This document shows positions 33,540 through 41,502 of a stretch of 64,000 nt of DNA, one piece after another. The notes below the pieces were generated by a model, which saw only the letters and a list, made by a program, of their open reading frames with translations, was not told the DNA's origin and made no database searches. This DNA comes from Peribacillus deserti (GTDB taxonomy: Bacteria; Bacillota; Bacilli; Bacillales; DSM-1321): contig NZ_JAFBFI010000002.1 in NCBI RefSeq assembly GCF_016909175.1, positions 186,001-250,000 of the forward strand, in the 5' to 3' direction. Each line of letters starts with the position of its first letter. Positions within the stretch are counted from its first letter, which is position 1. The position numbers and the translations under genes were made by a program.

Positions 33540-34358
33540 ATGACATTACGTAATTTGAAACAGACCTTCAGCGAATTGATTCTGAAACATTCGGAAGAAT
33601 TAGCAGATGCTATGTTTGATGAACTATTTTCACTATACAGAGGCCGTTTTACAGAAGATGAAATTAAGGCAGGAACGGTACACTTATATATTCAATTAAT
33701 AGAAATAATAGCCAGGGGCCTGGTAGATGATTGTGTGCAGGAGGAAGCGCCCGCCTGGGGGGAAAAAGTAGGAGAACTTTCTATAAATAATGGTGGTGAA
33801 CTTGGAGGAACTATTAAATCTAGTAATTTATATAAAAAAGTGATCTGGTCTTTCCTTCTTAAACAAGGGGAAAGTCAAAAGATTTCATACGTAGAAATGA
33901 ATGACATTTTATCGGAAGTTGATGCCATTATCACGTTAACGATTTATGGATTCACCAATGCCTTTACCAAACATACGGAAAAGGAACTTAAAGAAAAAGA
34001 AAATCTTTATTTAAAAGTTTCAGTTCCATTAGTACCTATCTCTTCTAATGTAGCTATTTTGCCATTAATTGGAGAAATAACCGATGTTAGATCAGAAGTA
34101 CTCCTTCAGGAAACTCTGCATGCCTGCACAAGTAAGCGCTATGAAAACTTAATTTTGGATGTTTCAGGAATTTATTCAATCAATTCACTAGTAATAGCTA
34201 CACTTTCAAAACTAATAGATTGTTTAAATCTGCTAGGTGTTGATGTCATGGTCACCGGAATACGGAAAGAATTAAGTTTATCTTTTATTGAACATGGTGT
34301 TTTTCTGCGAGGAGTCAGAATATATAGCAATCTTAGCAATGCTATTCAGGATTTATAA
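33540..34358 (+). CDS. RsbR-like STAS domain protein (stressosome co-antagonist type)
   Basis: A 272-residue protein with an N-terminal helical sensor domain (~1-150, non-haem globin-like in RsbR proteins) and a C-terminal STAS domain (~165-270: VAILPLIGEITDVRSE, NLILDVSGIYSINSL, DVMVTGIRKELSLS). RsbR paralogs build the stressosome that feeds SigB activation. In RsbR the two regulatory threonines lie in a VDT segment and in GIRPEIAQT; here the matching positions read INS and LSLS, so both are Ser. No other rsb genes are nearby. Confidence 0.82.
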   Translation: MTLRNLKQTFSELILKHSEELADAMFDELFSLYRGRFTEDEIKAGTVHLYIQLIEIIARGLVDDCVQEEAPAWGEKVGELSINNGGELGGTIKSSNLYKKVIWSFLLKQGESQKISYVEMNDILSEVDAIITLTIYGFTNAFTKHTEKELKEKENLYLKVSVPLVPISSNVAILPLIGEITDVRSEVLLQETLHACTSKRYENLILDVSGIYSINSLVIATLSKLIDCLNLLGVDVMVTGIRKELSLSFIEHGVFLRGVRIYSNLSNAIQDL

Positions 34359-34372
34359 AAAAAGAACGGCCA

Positions 34373-34403
34373 AACCCCCCTTTATCTTGAAGGGGGGTTG
34401 TTT
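34373..34403 (+). terminator. Terminator after RsbR-like gene
   Basis: AACCCCCCTT pairs perfectly with AAGGGGGGTT around a 7-nt loop, followed by GTTTGT. Confidence 0.8.
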
Positions 34404-34538
34404 GTCCAGAGTATTACACCAGCATGGACTGATAAGCCGTTTTTCGTAAAAGGGCAGGAGATTGTATGGGTCATTTTCAAAATAATAATAATATTCAATT
34501 GACAATACATGCCAGCCATTTTATAATTATCTCATATT

Positions 34539-34564
34539 AATTTATCTTTAATTAAAAATAAATT
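34539..34564. promoter_or_regulatory. 26-bp near-perfect palindrome upstream of the YceI gene
   Basis: AATTTATCTTTAATTAAAAATAAATT, split as AATTTATCTTTAA and TTAAAAATAAATT, has one mismatch pair over 26 bp. It ends ~14 bp before the ribosome binding site. The arrangement fits an operator for a MarR- or OhrR-type dimeric repressor; the regulator is unknown. Confidence 0.5.
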
Positions 34565-34592
34565 AAATCATACTATTTGGGGGATTTTAAAA

Positions 34593-35123
34593 ATGACAAA
34601 AACAAAATGGGCTTTAGACCCAACACACAGCAGTGTAGATTTTTCAGTAAAGCATATGATGTTTGCAAAAGTGAATGGTTCATTTAATAAGTTTGATGCA
34701 GTCATTGAAGCTGATCCAGCTGATCTTACTTCTGCAGACATTGAATTCACAATTGATGCTGCCAGCATAGATACTCGCAACGATGACCGTGATGTTCATC
34801 TTCGTTCAGCTGATTTCTTTGATACTGAAAACTATCCATCTATCACATTTAAATCAAATGAAATTACTAAAACCAGTGAAAATGAATATTCGGTTGCTGG
34901 TGTCCTTACAGTTCACGGAGTTACACGTCCTGAGACGTTTACTGTGACATTTGAAGGCCAGGGAAAAGACCCTTGGGGCAATGAAAAAGCAGGTTTTAGC
35001 GTGGAAGGCAAAATTAAACGCAGCGACTTTGGTCTTACCTGGAATGCAGCATTAGAAACGGGCGGAGTACTTGTTGGAGACCAAATTAATATTTCTCTGC
35101 AAATACAAGCTGCAAAAGCATAA
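34593..35123 (+). CDS. YceI family protein (lipocalin-like, isoprenoid-binding fold)
   Basis: A 176-residue YceI-domain protein. It opens with the family signature WALDPTHSSVDFSVKHMM and has DDRDVHLRSADFFDTENYP, GVLTVHGVTRPETF and KRSDFGLTW in the expected order. E. coli YceI is periplasmic and its fold binds polyisoprenoids; this copy has no signal peptide and is probably cytoplasmic. Physiological role in Bacillaceae unknown, often stress-linked. TTGGGGGATT precedes the ATG, and a clear terminator follows. Confidence 0.92.
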   Translation: MTKTKWALDPTHSSVDFSVKHMMFAKVNGSFNKFDAVIEADPADLTSADIEFTIDAASIDTRNDDRDVHLRSADFFDTENYPSITFKSNEITKTSENEYSVAGVLTVHGVTRPETFTVTFEGQGKDPWGNEKAGFSVEGKIKRSDFGLTWNAALETGGVLVGDQINISLQIQAAKA

Positions 35124-35135
35124 TATATAAATGAT

Positions 35136-35179
35136 ACGGGTTATTAGGGCTTTAGGGTCATTAATAACCCGTTTTTTTA
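35136..35179 (+). terminator. Terminator after YceI gene
   Basis: ACGGGTTATTA pairs with TAATAACCCGT (11 bp) around a 15-nt loop and is followed by TTTTTT. Confidence 0.9.
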
Positions 35180-35268
35180 GTTTTGCGATAGCCTGATAAG
35201 GGTATTTATTTCCAATAGTATTCTCCTTCTTTACAATGATCATTAGTACTATAAAAAGAGGTGAAAAA

Positions 35269-35769
35269 ATGGCAGGGATTAAAGATATCCTTCTCAATGA
35301 AATGGAAGTTTGCCATTCCAAAATAGAAATGTTCTCTGGAATGAATAACTCGTTAAAAGGGCTGACAGCAAAGCAGGCAGGATGGAGGGAAGAAGAGTGT
35401 GATAATTCGATATGGGATGTTGTGAATCACCTGATTTTTTGGAATGAACGCTTTTTGCATCAATTTATTGGACTTCCAGTAAGTAAAGAAGAATTCAGCA
35501 ATGATTCCACTTTCTTTAAAGAAAAAGATTCTTCTCTCTTAAACGAAGAACAGTGGGAGAACGCAGCTGCTCGATTAGAACAGGTGTTTAGAGCTTGGAA
35601 AGAAGCAGTCATGGAGTGTGATGAGGAAATGCTTCTTACACCTCCTGCTCCAGAAAGACCATGGTGGAAGACCATTTCTTCCATGAACCTGCATACAGCG
35701 CATCATATAGGACAGATCATTTACATACGGAAACGTCAGGGATCATGGGAACCGGTTAATTGGCATTAA
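35269..35769 (+). CDS. DinB family protein (four-helix bundle metalloprotein)
   Basis: About 166 residues. The three metal-binding histidines expected for DinB/YfiT-like hydrolases or thiol transferases are visible: one in WDVVNHLIFW (~55) and two in LHTAHHIGQI (~145). The family includes bacillithiol-dependent S-transferases such as BstA. The start chosen is the ATG after AGAGGTGAAAAA; an upstream start 11 codons earlier has no site. No DNA-damage operator was seen in front of it. Confidence 0.85.
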   Translation: MAGIKDILLNEMEVCHSKIEMFSGMNNSLKGLTAKQAGWREEECDNSIWDVVNHLIFWNERFLHQFIGLPVSKEEFSNDSTFFKEKDSSLLNEEQWENAAARLEQVFRAWKEAVMECDEEMLLTPPAPERPWWKTISSMNLHTAHHIGQIIYIRKRQGSWEPVNWH

Positions 35770-35781
35770 ACAATAACAAAT

Positions 35782-35811
35782 AAGAGCCGGCAAACATGCC
35801 AGGCTCTTTTT
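35782..35811 (+). terminator. Terminator between convergent DinB and LLM genes
   Basis: AAGAGCC-GGCA and TGCC-A-GGCTCTT form an 11-bp stem with one bulged A, followed by TTT. It is close enough to the minus-strand stop to serve both genes. Confidence 0.82.
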
Positions 35812-35818
35812 GAACTTC

Positions 35819-36859
35819 TTATTTTTTCATAGACACAGCTTCTGCTACTATTTGGAAGGATCGTAAGCGTGCTTGATGGTCAAAAATTTGTGCGTTAACC
35901 ATCATTTCATCGGCTTGGGTCAAGTCTAAAAAGTCCTGCAGTTTTTCTGTAACGGCAGCTTGGTCTCCAATGATAGAAGAGCCGAGCTGCTGCTCTAGGG
36001 CAGCTTCCTCATAAGGACTCCAAAGGTCATCCATGCTTTCAACAGGAGGCTGAAGGGGAACAGGATTATTACGAATGAGGTTTAAAAACTGCTGCTGCAT
36101 GGAAGTTGCAAGACGCCGTGCTTCTTTTTCTGTATCAGCGGCAATTACATTTACACCAACCATTGCATATGGCTTATCAAGTACTTCGGAAGGAGTAAAG
36201 CTTCTGCGGTATAAATCTAAAGCTGGCAGTGTATTGTCCGGTGAAAAATGGCTCGCAAATGCAAACGGAAGTCCCAGCCGGCCGGCAAGCTGCGCACTAA
36301 AACCGCTTGAACCCAGCAGCCAGATAGGAATATTCAGCCCTTCCCCCGGAATGGCATGAACATGTCTGCCGCCGACAGCCTCTGATGTTTTAAAATAATT
36401 TCGGAGTTCCTCCAACTGTTCAGGGAAATCCTGGCCATCGCTCCTGCGGTCACGGCGAAGAGCGTGCGCTGTCAGCTGATCGGTTCCTGGTGCCCGTCCT
36501 AATCCTAAATCGATACGGCCCGGAAATAGAGATTCAAGCGTTCCGAATTGTTCGGCTATCATGAGCGGTGCATGGTTCGGAAGCATTATCCCGCCAGATC
36601 CTACACGGATAGACTGGGTACCTGCGGCAACATGGCCGATTACGACAGAGGTTGCAGAACTTGCTATCCCTGGCATATTATGATGCTCAGCAAGCCAATA
36701 GCGGTTAAAACCCCATTTTTCAGCATGCTGTGCAAGACTAAGCGAATTCTTAAAAGAATCAGCTGCAGTCCCGCCAGCGACAATCGGCGCCAGATCAAGC
36801 ACTGAAAATTTAATGTCCTGAAGCTTTTTATTTTGATCTATAGAAGGTGTGTTTGACAT
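35819..36859 (-). CDS. LLM class (luciferase-like) flavin-dependent oxidoreductase, second copy
   Basis: A 346-residue enzyme of the same group as the gene at 14770: [61 protein letters not shown] and [15 protein letters not shown]. Its N-terminal extension of ~15 residues and its closer match to these motifs suggest the YceB/YvbT-like branch. Likely an FMN/NAD(P)H oxidoreductase of unknown substrate. The gene stands alone. A palindrome (separate entry) lies ~35 bp upstream of the start. Confidence 0.87.
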   Translation of the reverse strand: MSNTPSIDQNKKLQDIKFSVLDLAPIVAGGTAADSFKNSLSLAQHAEKWGFNRYWLAEHHNMPGIASSATSVVIGHVAAGTQSIRVGSGGIMLPNHAPLMIAEQFGTLESLFPGRIDLGLGRAPGTDQLTAHALRRDRRSDGQDFPEQLEELRNYFKTSEAVGGRHVHAIPGEGLNIPIWLLGSSGFSAQLAGRLGLPFAFASHFSPDNTLPALDLYRRSFTPSEVLDKPYAMVGVNVIAADTEKEARRLATSMQQQFLNLIRNNPVPLQPPVESMDDLWSPYEEAALEQQLGSSIIGDQAAVTEKLQDFLDLTQADEMMVNAQIFDHQARLRSFQIVAEAVSMKK

Positions 36860-36894
36860 CTATTTCATCTTCTTTCTGTAAGTGATCCAACTAT

Positions 36895-36911
36895 GTAAGA
36901 AGCTTTCTTAC
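36895..36911. promoter_or_regulatory. Palindrome upstream of LLM oxidoreductase gene
   Basis: GTAAGAA-GCT-TTCTTAC has 7-bp perfect arms. Its position in the divergent spacer suits a redox-type repressor of the HxlR/YodB class, whose sites have TTAC/GTAA-like arms. The assignment is speculative. Confidence 0.4.
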
Positions 36912-37033
36912 AAAATACATTTTAACAGCAGAGAATTAGGTATCAAAATGTTTTGTTTTACACGTTTATTATAAAGGGAGACACTAAAAAGTTTATCGTG
37001 TGATGATTAGCTTATATTAATCGGTACAAAAAT

Positions 37034-37690
37034 ATGTTATATCGGCAAAAAAGAAAAGCGGACGGGCAGTATGAGAAATTGAGAAAGGCAGTGAGAGCCA
37101 TGAAAAATCAACTTCCACCCGGACAGTTTGAAACGAACAACTGGCCAATCCTTCACCAGGGAGACATCTATTCTTTTAATGAAGATACCTGGCAATTCAG
37201 ACTGTTTGGCAATGTAGAAAAGGAAGCGGTATTAACGTATTCCGATATGTTAAGTCTGCCTAAAACCATATCGGCAATAGATATGCATTGTGTAACTACA
37301 TGGTCTAAATTTGGCACGACTTTTGAAGGAATTGCACTGCGGGAACTGCTGAATCTGGTCAGTTTAAAAGAGGGAGTAACTCATATTAAAGTGTATGGGC
37401 ACTATAACGGCGATCCGTATGGTTATTCAGCTAATTTACCGCTCGAGCCGTTACTCGGGGATGATGCCCTATTTGTGTACCGCTGGAAAGATAAGAACCA
37501 TGATTGGCAGGATATAACTCCAAAGCATGGATATCCTTTGCGTTTTATCCCTCCCGCTTCTTTTTATTTATGGAAAGGAACAAAATGGGTAACAGGTATC
37601 CGTTTTATGAAGCAGGATGAAGCAGGGTTTTGGGAAGAATTAGGGTACTCGATGAGTGCTAACCCTTTTAAAGAGGAACGGTATAGATAA
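37034..37690 (+). CDS. Sulfite oxidase-like molybdenum-cofactor oxidoreductase (YuiH type)
   Basis: A single-domain, Moco-binding protein of 218 residues or fewer. The molybdenum-ligating Cys is in AIDMHCVTTWSKFG (~85); LRELLNLV, KVYGHYNGDPYGYSANLPLE, TPKHGYPLRFIPP and WKGTKWVTGIRFM complete the fold. It has no signal peptide and no dimerisation domain, so it is cytoplasmic YuiH-like, not a secreted YedY. Substrate unknown. The start is uncertain: ATG at 37034 and ATG at 37100 (MKNQLPPGQF) both have weak sites. Confidence 0.85.
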   Translation: MLYRQKRKADGQYEKLRKAVRAMKNQLPPGQFETNNWPILHQGDIYSFNEDTWQFRLFGNVEKEAVLTYSDMLSLPKTISAIDMHCVTTWSKFGTTFEGIALRELLNLVSLKEGVTHIKVYGHYNGDPYGYSANLPLEPLLGDDALFVYRWKDKNHDWQDITPKHGYPLRFIPPASFYLWKGTKWVTGIRFMKQDEAGFWEELGYSMSANPFKEERYR

Positions 37691-38156
37691 CAAGCGGTTC
37701 CGTTCACTAAAATCAGTTGTTAGAGACATGAAAATGCATAAGGAATCTAGAGGTAAGTCTTTCATAGGAAATGAAGGACAAAATCTAGAAATGTCCTTCA
37801 TAATGGAACTGAAGGACAAAGTTTAGTAAGTGAGTTGGAGAAAAGTCCTTCATAAAGGAATGAAGGACAAAATCCTATCAGCGTCTATTGGTACTCTACA
37901 ACTTCTTACTGAAAGATATTTTTTTGCCGCAGGAATTGCCTTTTAAATAAACGGCAAACTAGGAAAAGTCCTTGCAGCAAGTGCATTGACACAATTTATA
38001 TATGTACCGGTTTACAATGATTTATTAAAGGGAAAAGCTGTTGAATATATATTTGACTGAACAGATATGGCTATCACCTTGTTCCGCGTGTAATTGAAAA
38101 ACTAGAAATTGGACAATATTGTTAAGCGTATTTAACAATGACAACTGGAGGAATAC
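37691..38156. other. Gap of 466 bp with hairpin repeat and possible coding relic
   Basis: Contains the GTCCTTCAT hairpin repeat (37757-37872). Further on, at about 37953-38058, a frame reads NGKLGKVLAASALTQFIYV then PVYNDLLKGKAVEYIF before TGA. It looks protein-like, has a TAA just upstream and no start, and is probably decayed coding sequence of unknown family. The rest is the leader of the OYE gene. Confidence 0.4.
37757..37872. repeat. GTCCTTCAT/ATGAAGGAC hairpin repeat, three copies
   Basis: Hairpin arms occur as GTCTTTCAT (37757) with ATGAAGGAC (37771), GTCCTTCAT (37793) with TGAAGGAC (37810), and GTCCTTCAT (37845) with ATGAAGGAC (37860). The last two hairpins are 52 bp apart, the same period as at 16000 and 18991; the first step is 36 bp. 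ACAAAATC follows two of the three hairpins. Confidence 0.8.
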
Positions 38157-39278
38157 ATGATGAATACAAAATATGAGCCCTTGTTTAAAACATTTTCCTT
38201 ACCGAATGGAGTGGAGTTGAAAAATCGTATAGTGATGGCTCCCATGACTAATTTTTCTTCCAATGAAGATGGAACTGTTACAGATCAGGAAGTAAATTAT
38301 TATGTCCGCCGCTCAGGGGGAGTGAGTATGGTTATTACCGCTTGTACATATGTAACGGCAAACGGTAAAGGCTTCCGTGGCGAATTTGGTGCAGATCATG
38401 ATGAAATGATACCAAGCTTAAGACAGCTAGCACAAGCGATTAAAGCCCAGGGAGCCAAAGCCGTTCTTCAGATCTTTCATGGCGGACGTATGTGCCCGCC
38501 TGAACTGGTGCCAAATGGAGAGATTGTGAGTGCCAGTGCCATAGCTGCGGAAGGGGAAGGACAGCCAGTTCCGCGTGAATTAACAGATCAGGAGATAGAA
38601 GATATCATAAAGTTCTTTGGAGATACCACCCGCCGTGCCATTGAAGCAGGATTTGACGGTGTAGAAATACATGGTGCTAATGGCTATCTCATTCAGCAGT
38701 TTTTCTCTCCGCATTCAAACCGGCGCGAGGACCGCTGGGGAGGCAGTCTGGAAAATCGCCTTTCTTTCCCGCTTGCAGTGGTTGAAGAAGTGAAAAAAGC
38801 AGCAGCCACAGCAAACGAACCATTTATTGTAGGCTATCGATTCTCACCGGAGGAACCGGAGACTCCAGGTATCACGATGGCGGATACACTGAAATTAGTG
38901 GATGTTCTTTCCGAGCAGGGCTTAGATTATCTTCATATTTCATTGCAGGATTTCACATCTGTTCCTAGGAGAGGAGTCGAAGACGCACGCTCCAGGCTTG
39001 AAATCGTACAAGAGCGGGCTGGCGGCAAAGTACCTATTATTGGTGTAGGCTCTATCCTTACTGCCGATGATGCGTTGAAAGCCTTTGAAACTGGAGTACC
39101 TCTATTAGCATTAGGACGCGAACTGATTATCGATCCAGATTGGGTGCAAAAGGTTGAGCAGGGAAAAGAAGATGAAATCGTTACAAAGATTCATAAAGAC
39201 AAACAGCAGGATCTTGTAGTACCAGACCCGCTCTGGCAGGCAATTGTCAATACTCCGGGCTGGTTCCCGGGCGTGTAA
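38157..39278 (+). CDS. NADH:flavin oxidoreductase, old yellow enzyme family
   Basis: A 373-residue FMN-dependent ene-reductase-like barrel. Key blocks are KNRIVMAPMTNFSS (~22-35), the active-site histidine region GVEIHGANGYLIQQFFSPHSNRR (shown here as EIHGANGYLIQQF, then SPHSNRR), DRWGGSLENR (~188) and GVGSILTADDA near 300. Similar in layout to B. subtilis YqiG. Likely reduces activated double bonds with NAD(P)H; the natural substrate is unknown. GGAGGAAT precedes two adjacent ATGs. Confidence 0.9.
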   Translation: MMNTKYEPLFKTFSLPNGVELKNRIVMAPMTNFSSNEDGTVTDQEVNYYVRRSGGVSMVITACTYVTANGKGFRGEFGADHDEMIPSLRQLAQAIKAQGAKAVLQIFHGGRMCPPELVPNGEIVSASAIAAEGEGQPVPRELTDQEIEDIIKFFGDTTRRAIEAGFDGVEIHGANGYLIQQFFSPHSNRREDRWGGSLENRLSFPLAVVEEVKKAAATANEPFIVGYRFSPEEPETPGITMADTLKLVDVLSEQGLDYLHISLQDFTSVPRRGVEDARSRLEIVQERAGGKVPIIGVGSILTADDALKAFETGVPLLALGRELIIDPDWVQKVEQGKEDEIVTKIHKDKQQDLVVPDPLWQAIVNTPGWFPGV

Positions 39279-39373
39279 TCCGCTCTACTCAAATACTTAA
39301 GTTCCAGCCAGCACTTAAATTCAGGCTGAATGGGATTTAAGGCTGCTCCATTAGATTAAGTAAACAGTAGAAT

Positions 39374-39405
39374 AGCCTGGCATATCTTCTCATGCCAGGC
39401 TTTTT
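39374..39405. terminator. Terminator between convergent OYE and oligopeptidase genes
   Basis: GCCTGGCAT pairs with ATGCCAGGC around an 8-nt loop, followed by TTTTT on the plus strand; an A run on the other side suits the minus strand. Confidence 0.9.
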
Positions 39406-39406
39406 G

Positions 39407-41293
39407 CTATTCGTTCAGTAACTTTTCTAGTTCATCCAATGTTTCACTGAAAACCTGCAGCGATTGTTCAATCGGTTTTGACGTTGACATGTCAACGCCC
39501 GCATCTTTTAAGATACTGATTGGGTCAGAAGAACCCCCAGCCATCAAAAACTTTTCTTTCAGGCGTTTAACGGCAGGCTGCCCCTCATCCAGCACTTGTT
39601 TGGCTAGAGCAGAAGACGCAGCAAAGCTGGTAGCATACTGATACACATAAAAATTATAGTCGTAGAGATGTGGAATACGGGCCCATTCCATAGGTATTTC
39701 ATTATCGGCAGCTACCAGGCTGCCATAGTACTTCTTATTTATATCTCCATATATCTTTTTCAAGGATTCTGCATTAAGAGATCCGCCTTTTGCTTCCAAT
39801 TCATGAATAGATCTTTCGAATTCTGCAAACTGAGCCTGCCGGAAAAGAGTTGTACGGAAGTCTTCGAGTCTTTGATTTAATAAAAACACTTTCTCTTTTT
39901 TCGTTTTCGCTTTTTTGTATTCACTCTCCCAGAGAAGATTTTCGTTCAGCGTAGAAGCTACTTCTGCTGTAAAAGTGGCATTGCCTGAATTGATATATGG
40001 CTGTGCTTTTTTAGAATAATAAGAATGCATAGCATGACCTAATTCATGTGCCAACGTGGATACATCATTTTTTGTCCCCTGATAATTCAGCAGAACGTAT
40101 GGATGAGTGTCATAGGCTCCCCATTGAAACGCTCCGGTACGCTTATCTTCGGTAGAATACACATCAACCCAGTTATGGCTGAATGATTTATTTAATAGAG
40201 TCTCGTACTCCTTACCGAGAGGCTTTAAACCTTCTATTACCATTTTCTTGGCTTCTTCAAAAGGAATATACTTGTTATTACTGTCAACAATAGGTGTGTA
40301 CATATCATACATATGAAGGTCATTGACTCTCAGCATTTTTTTCTTTAATTCCATATAGCGGTGCATTTGTGGAAGTCCTTTATGTACGGAGCTGATCAGC
40401 TGGTCATACACAGCAGCCGGTATTTCGTTGGGTGTAAGAGCGGCTTCTACTGACGACTTATACTTTCTCACATCTGCACTGATATTATGGGATTTAACCT
40501 GAGCGCTCATTACAGCCGCAAAGGAGTCCTGGAACTTTGTAAGCGTGCGGTAATAAGCCTCGTAAGCCGCTTTTCGTACTTTGCGGTTTTTACTTTCCAT
40601 ATATGTACTATAATTCACTCGTGTCAGCTGAACCTCTTTGCCTTTCTCATCTTTAATTTTAGGGAATCTCACATCTTTCGACAGCATGGTATAGACATTT
40701 GCTGCTGTTCCGCTTAAGGGAGAGATCTTTGCTAATAATTCTTCTTGTTCTTTAGATAAGGTATGAGGCTTGGTCCGGATGATATCCGCAAGAAAATTTT
40801 TATATAGTTGCAAGTCTGGCTCATTTAGATATTTTTCCATTTGAGACCCTGGTATTTTACCTAATTCGGGGCTGAACCAGGCAGTCTTCTCTGCTATGGC
40901 TGCAGCCATGGTATCGGCACGATTAGAGAGGGCCTGCAAATCATGATTGGATTCATTGGTGCTCAACTCTAAATTGATATAAACATAAGCCTTTTCTTCT
41001 ATGCGTAATAATTTAGTATAAGCATCCATTGCCTTCTTTATCTGTGAGGCTGATTGACCGAGACTGCCCTGATATGTTTCTTTAAACTGGACAGCTAAGG
41101 CTTCAGCTTTCTTCACATCAGCTGCCCATGCGCTTTTGGTTGGGTAAATTTCATGAAGCTTCCATTTAAAACGAGATGGAATCTCTTCCCTGGATTCATA
41201 GTTTATTTCTGTTCCTTTATACGCAGACGCTTGATTAAAAGGCGAAAGCAGTATGGCTGCAGAAGTTAACAGCACAATCATGGGTTTGATCAA
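39407..41293 (-). CDS. Secreted M3 family oligoendopeptidase F
   Basis: A 628-residue zinc peptidase of the PepF group. The zinc site is LAHELGHAMHSYY (~404-416) with the downstream Glu in AEVASTLNE; the N-terminal M3N domain spans ~130-190. It begins with a clear signal peptide (hydrophobic core IVLLTSAAILL, cleavage near ASA-YK), which is unusual because most PepF enzymes are cytoplasmic. It probably trims extracellular oligopeptides at the wall or in the medium. A related but frameshifted gene diverges from it at 41503. Confidence 0.9.
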   Translation of the reverse strand: MIKPMIVLLTSAAILLSPFNQASAYKGTEINYESREEIPSRFKWKLHEIYPTKSAWAADVKKAEALAVQFKETYQGSLGQSASQIKKAMDAYTKLLRIEEKAYVYINLELSTNESNHDLQALSNRADTMAAAIAEKTAWFSPELGKIPGSQMEKYLNEPDLQLYKNFLADIIRTKPHTLSKEQEELLAKISPLSGTAANVYTMLSKDVRFPKIKDEKGKEVQLTRVNYSTYMESKNRKVRKAAYEAYYRTLTKFQDSFAAVMSAQVKSHNISADVRKYKSSVEAALTPNEIPAAVYDQLISSVHKGLPQMHRYMELKKKMLRVNDLHMYDMYTPIVDSNNKYIPFEEAKKMVIEGLKPLGKEYETLLNKSFSHNWVDVYSTEDKRTGAFQWGAYDTHPYVLLNYQGTKNDVSTLAHELGHAMHSYYSKKAQPYINSGNATFTAEVASTLNENLLWESEYKKAKTKKEKVFLLNQRLEDFRTTLFRQAQFAEFERSIHELEAKGGSLNAESLKKIYGDINKKYYGSLVAADNEIPMEWARIPHLYDYNFYVYQYATSFAASSALAKQVLDEGQPAVKRLKEKFLMAGGSSDPISILKDAGVDMSTSKPIEQSLQVFSETLDELEKLLNE

Positions 41294-41502
41294 ATGAGTT
41301 CCTCCTAAATGAATTTAATTGGATAGATGACTAGGAGCCGAACAGGTTCATTAAAGGTTCTATCTTTGTAGGATGGTCATTCCTTGCAAACCTATTCATT
41401 GGAGCACCGCTTTCTAAAAAGTCTTTGAAAAAATGAGAATATTGTATAAAATGAGCTTGAATACTTACTAGTTTTTGTATAAACCGTAAGGAGCAAAAGG
41501 AT

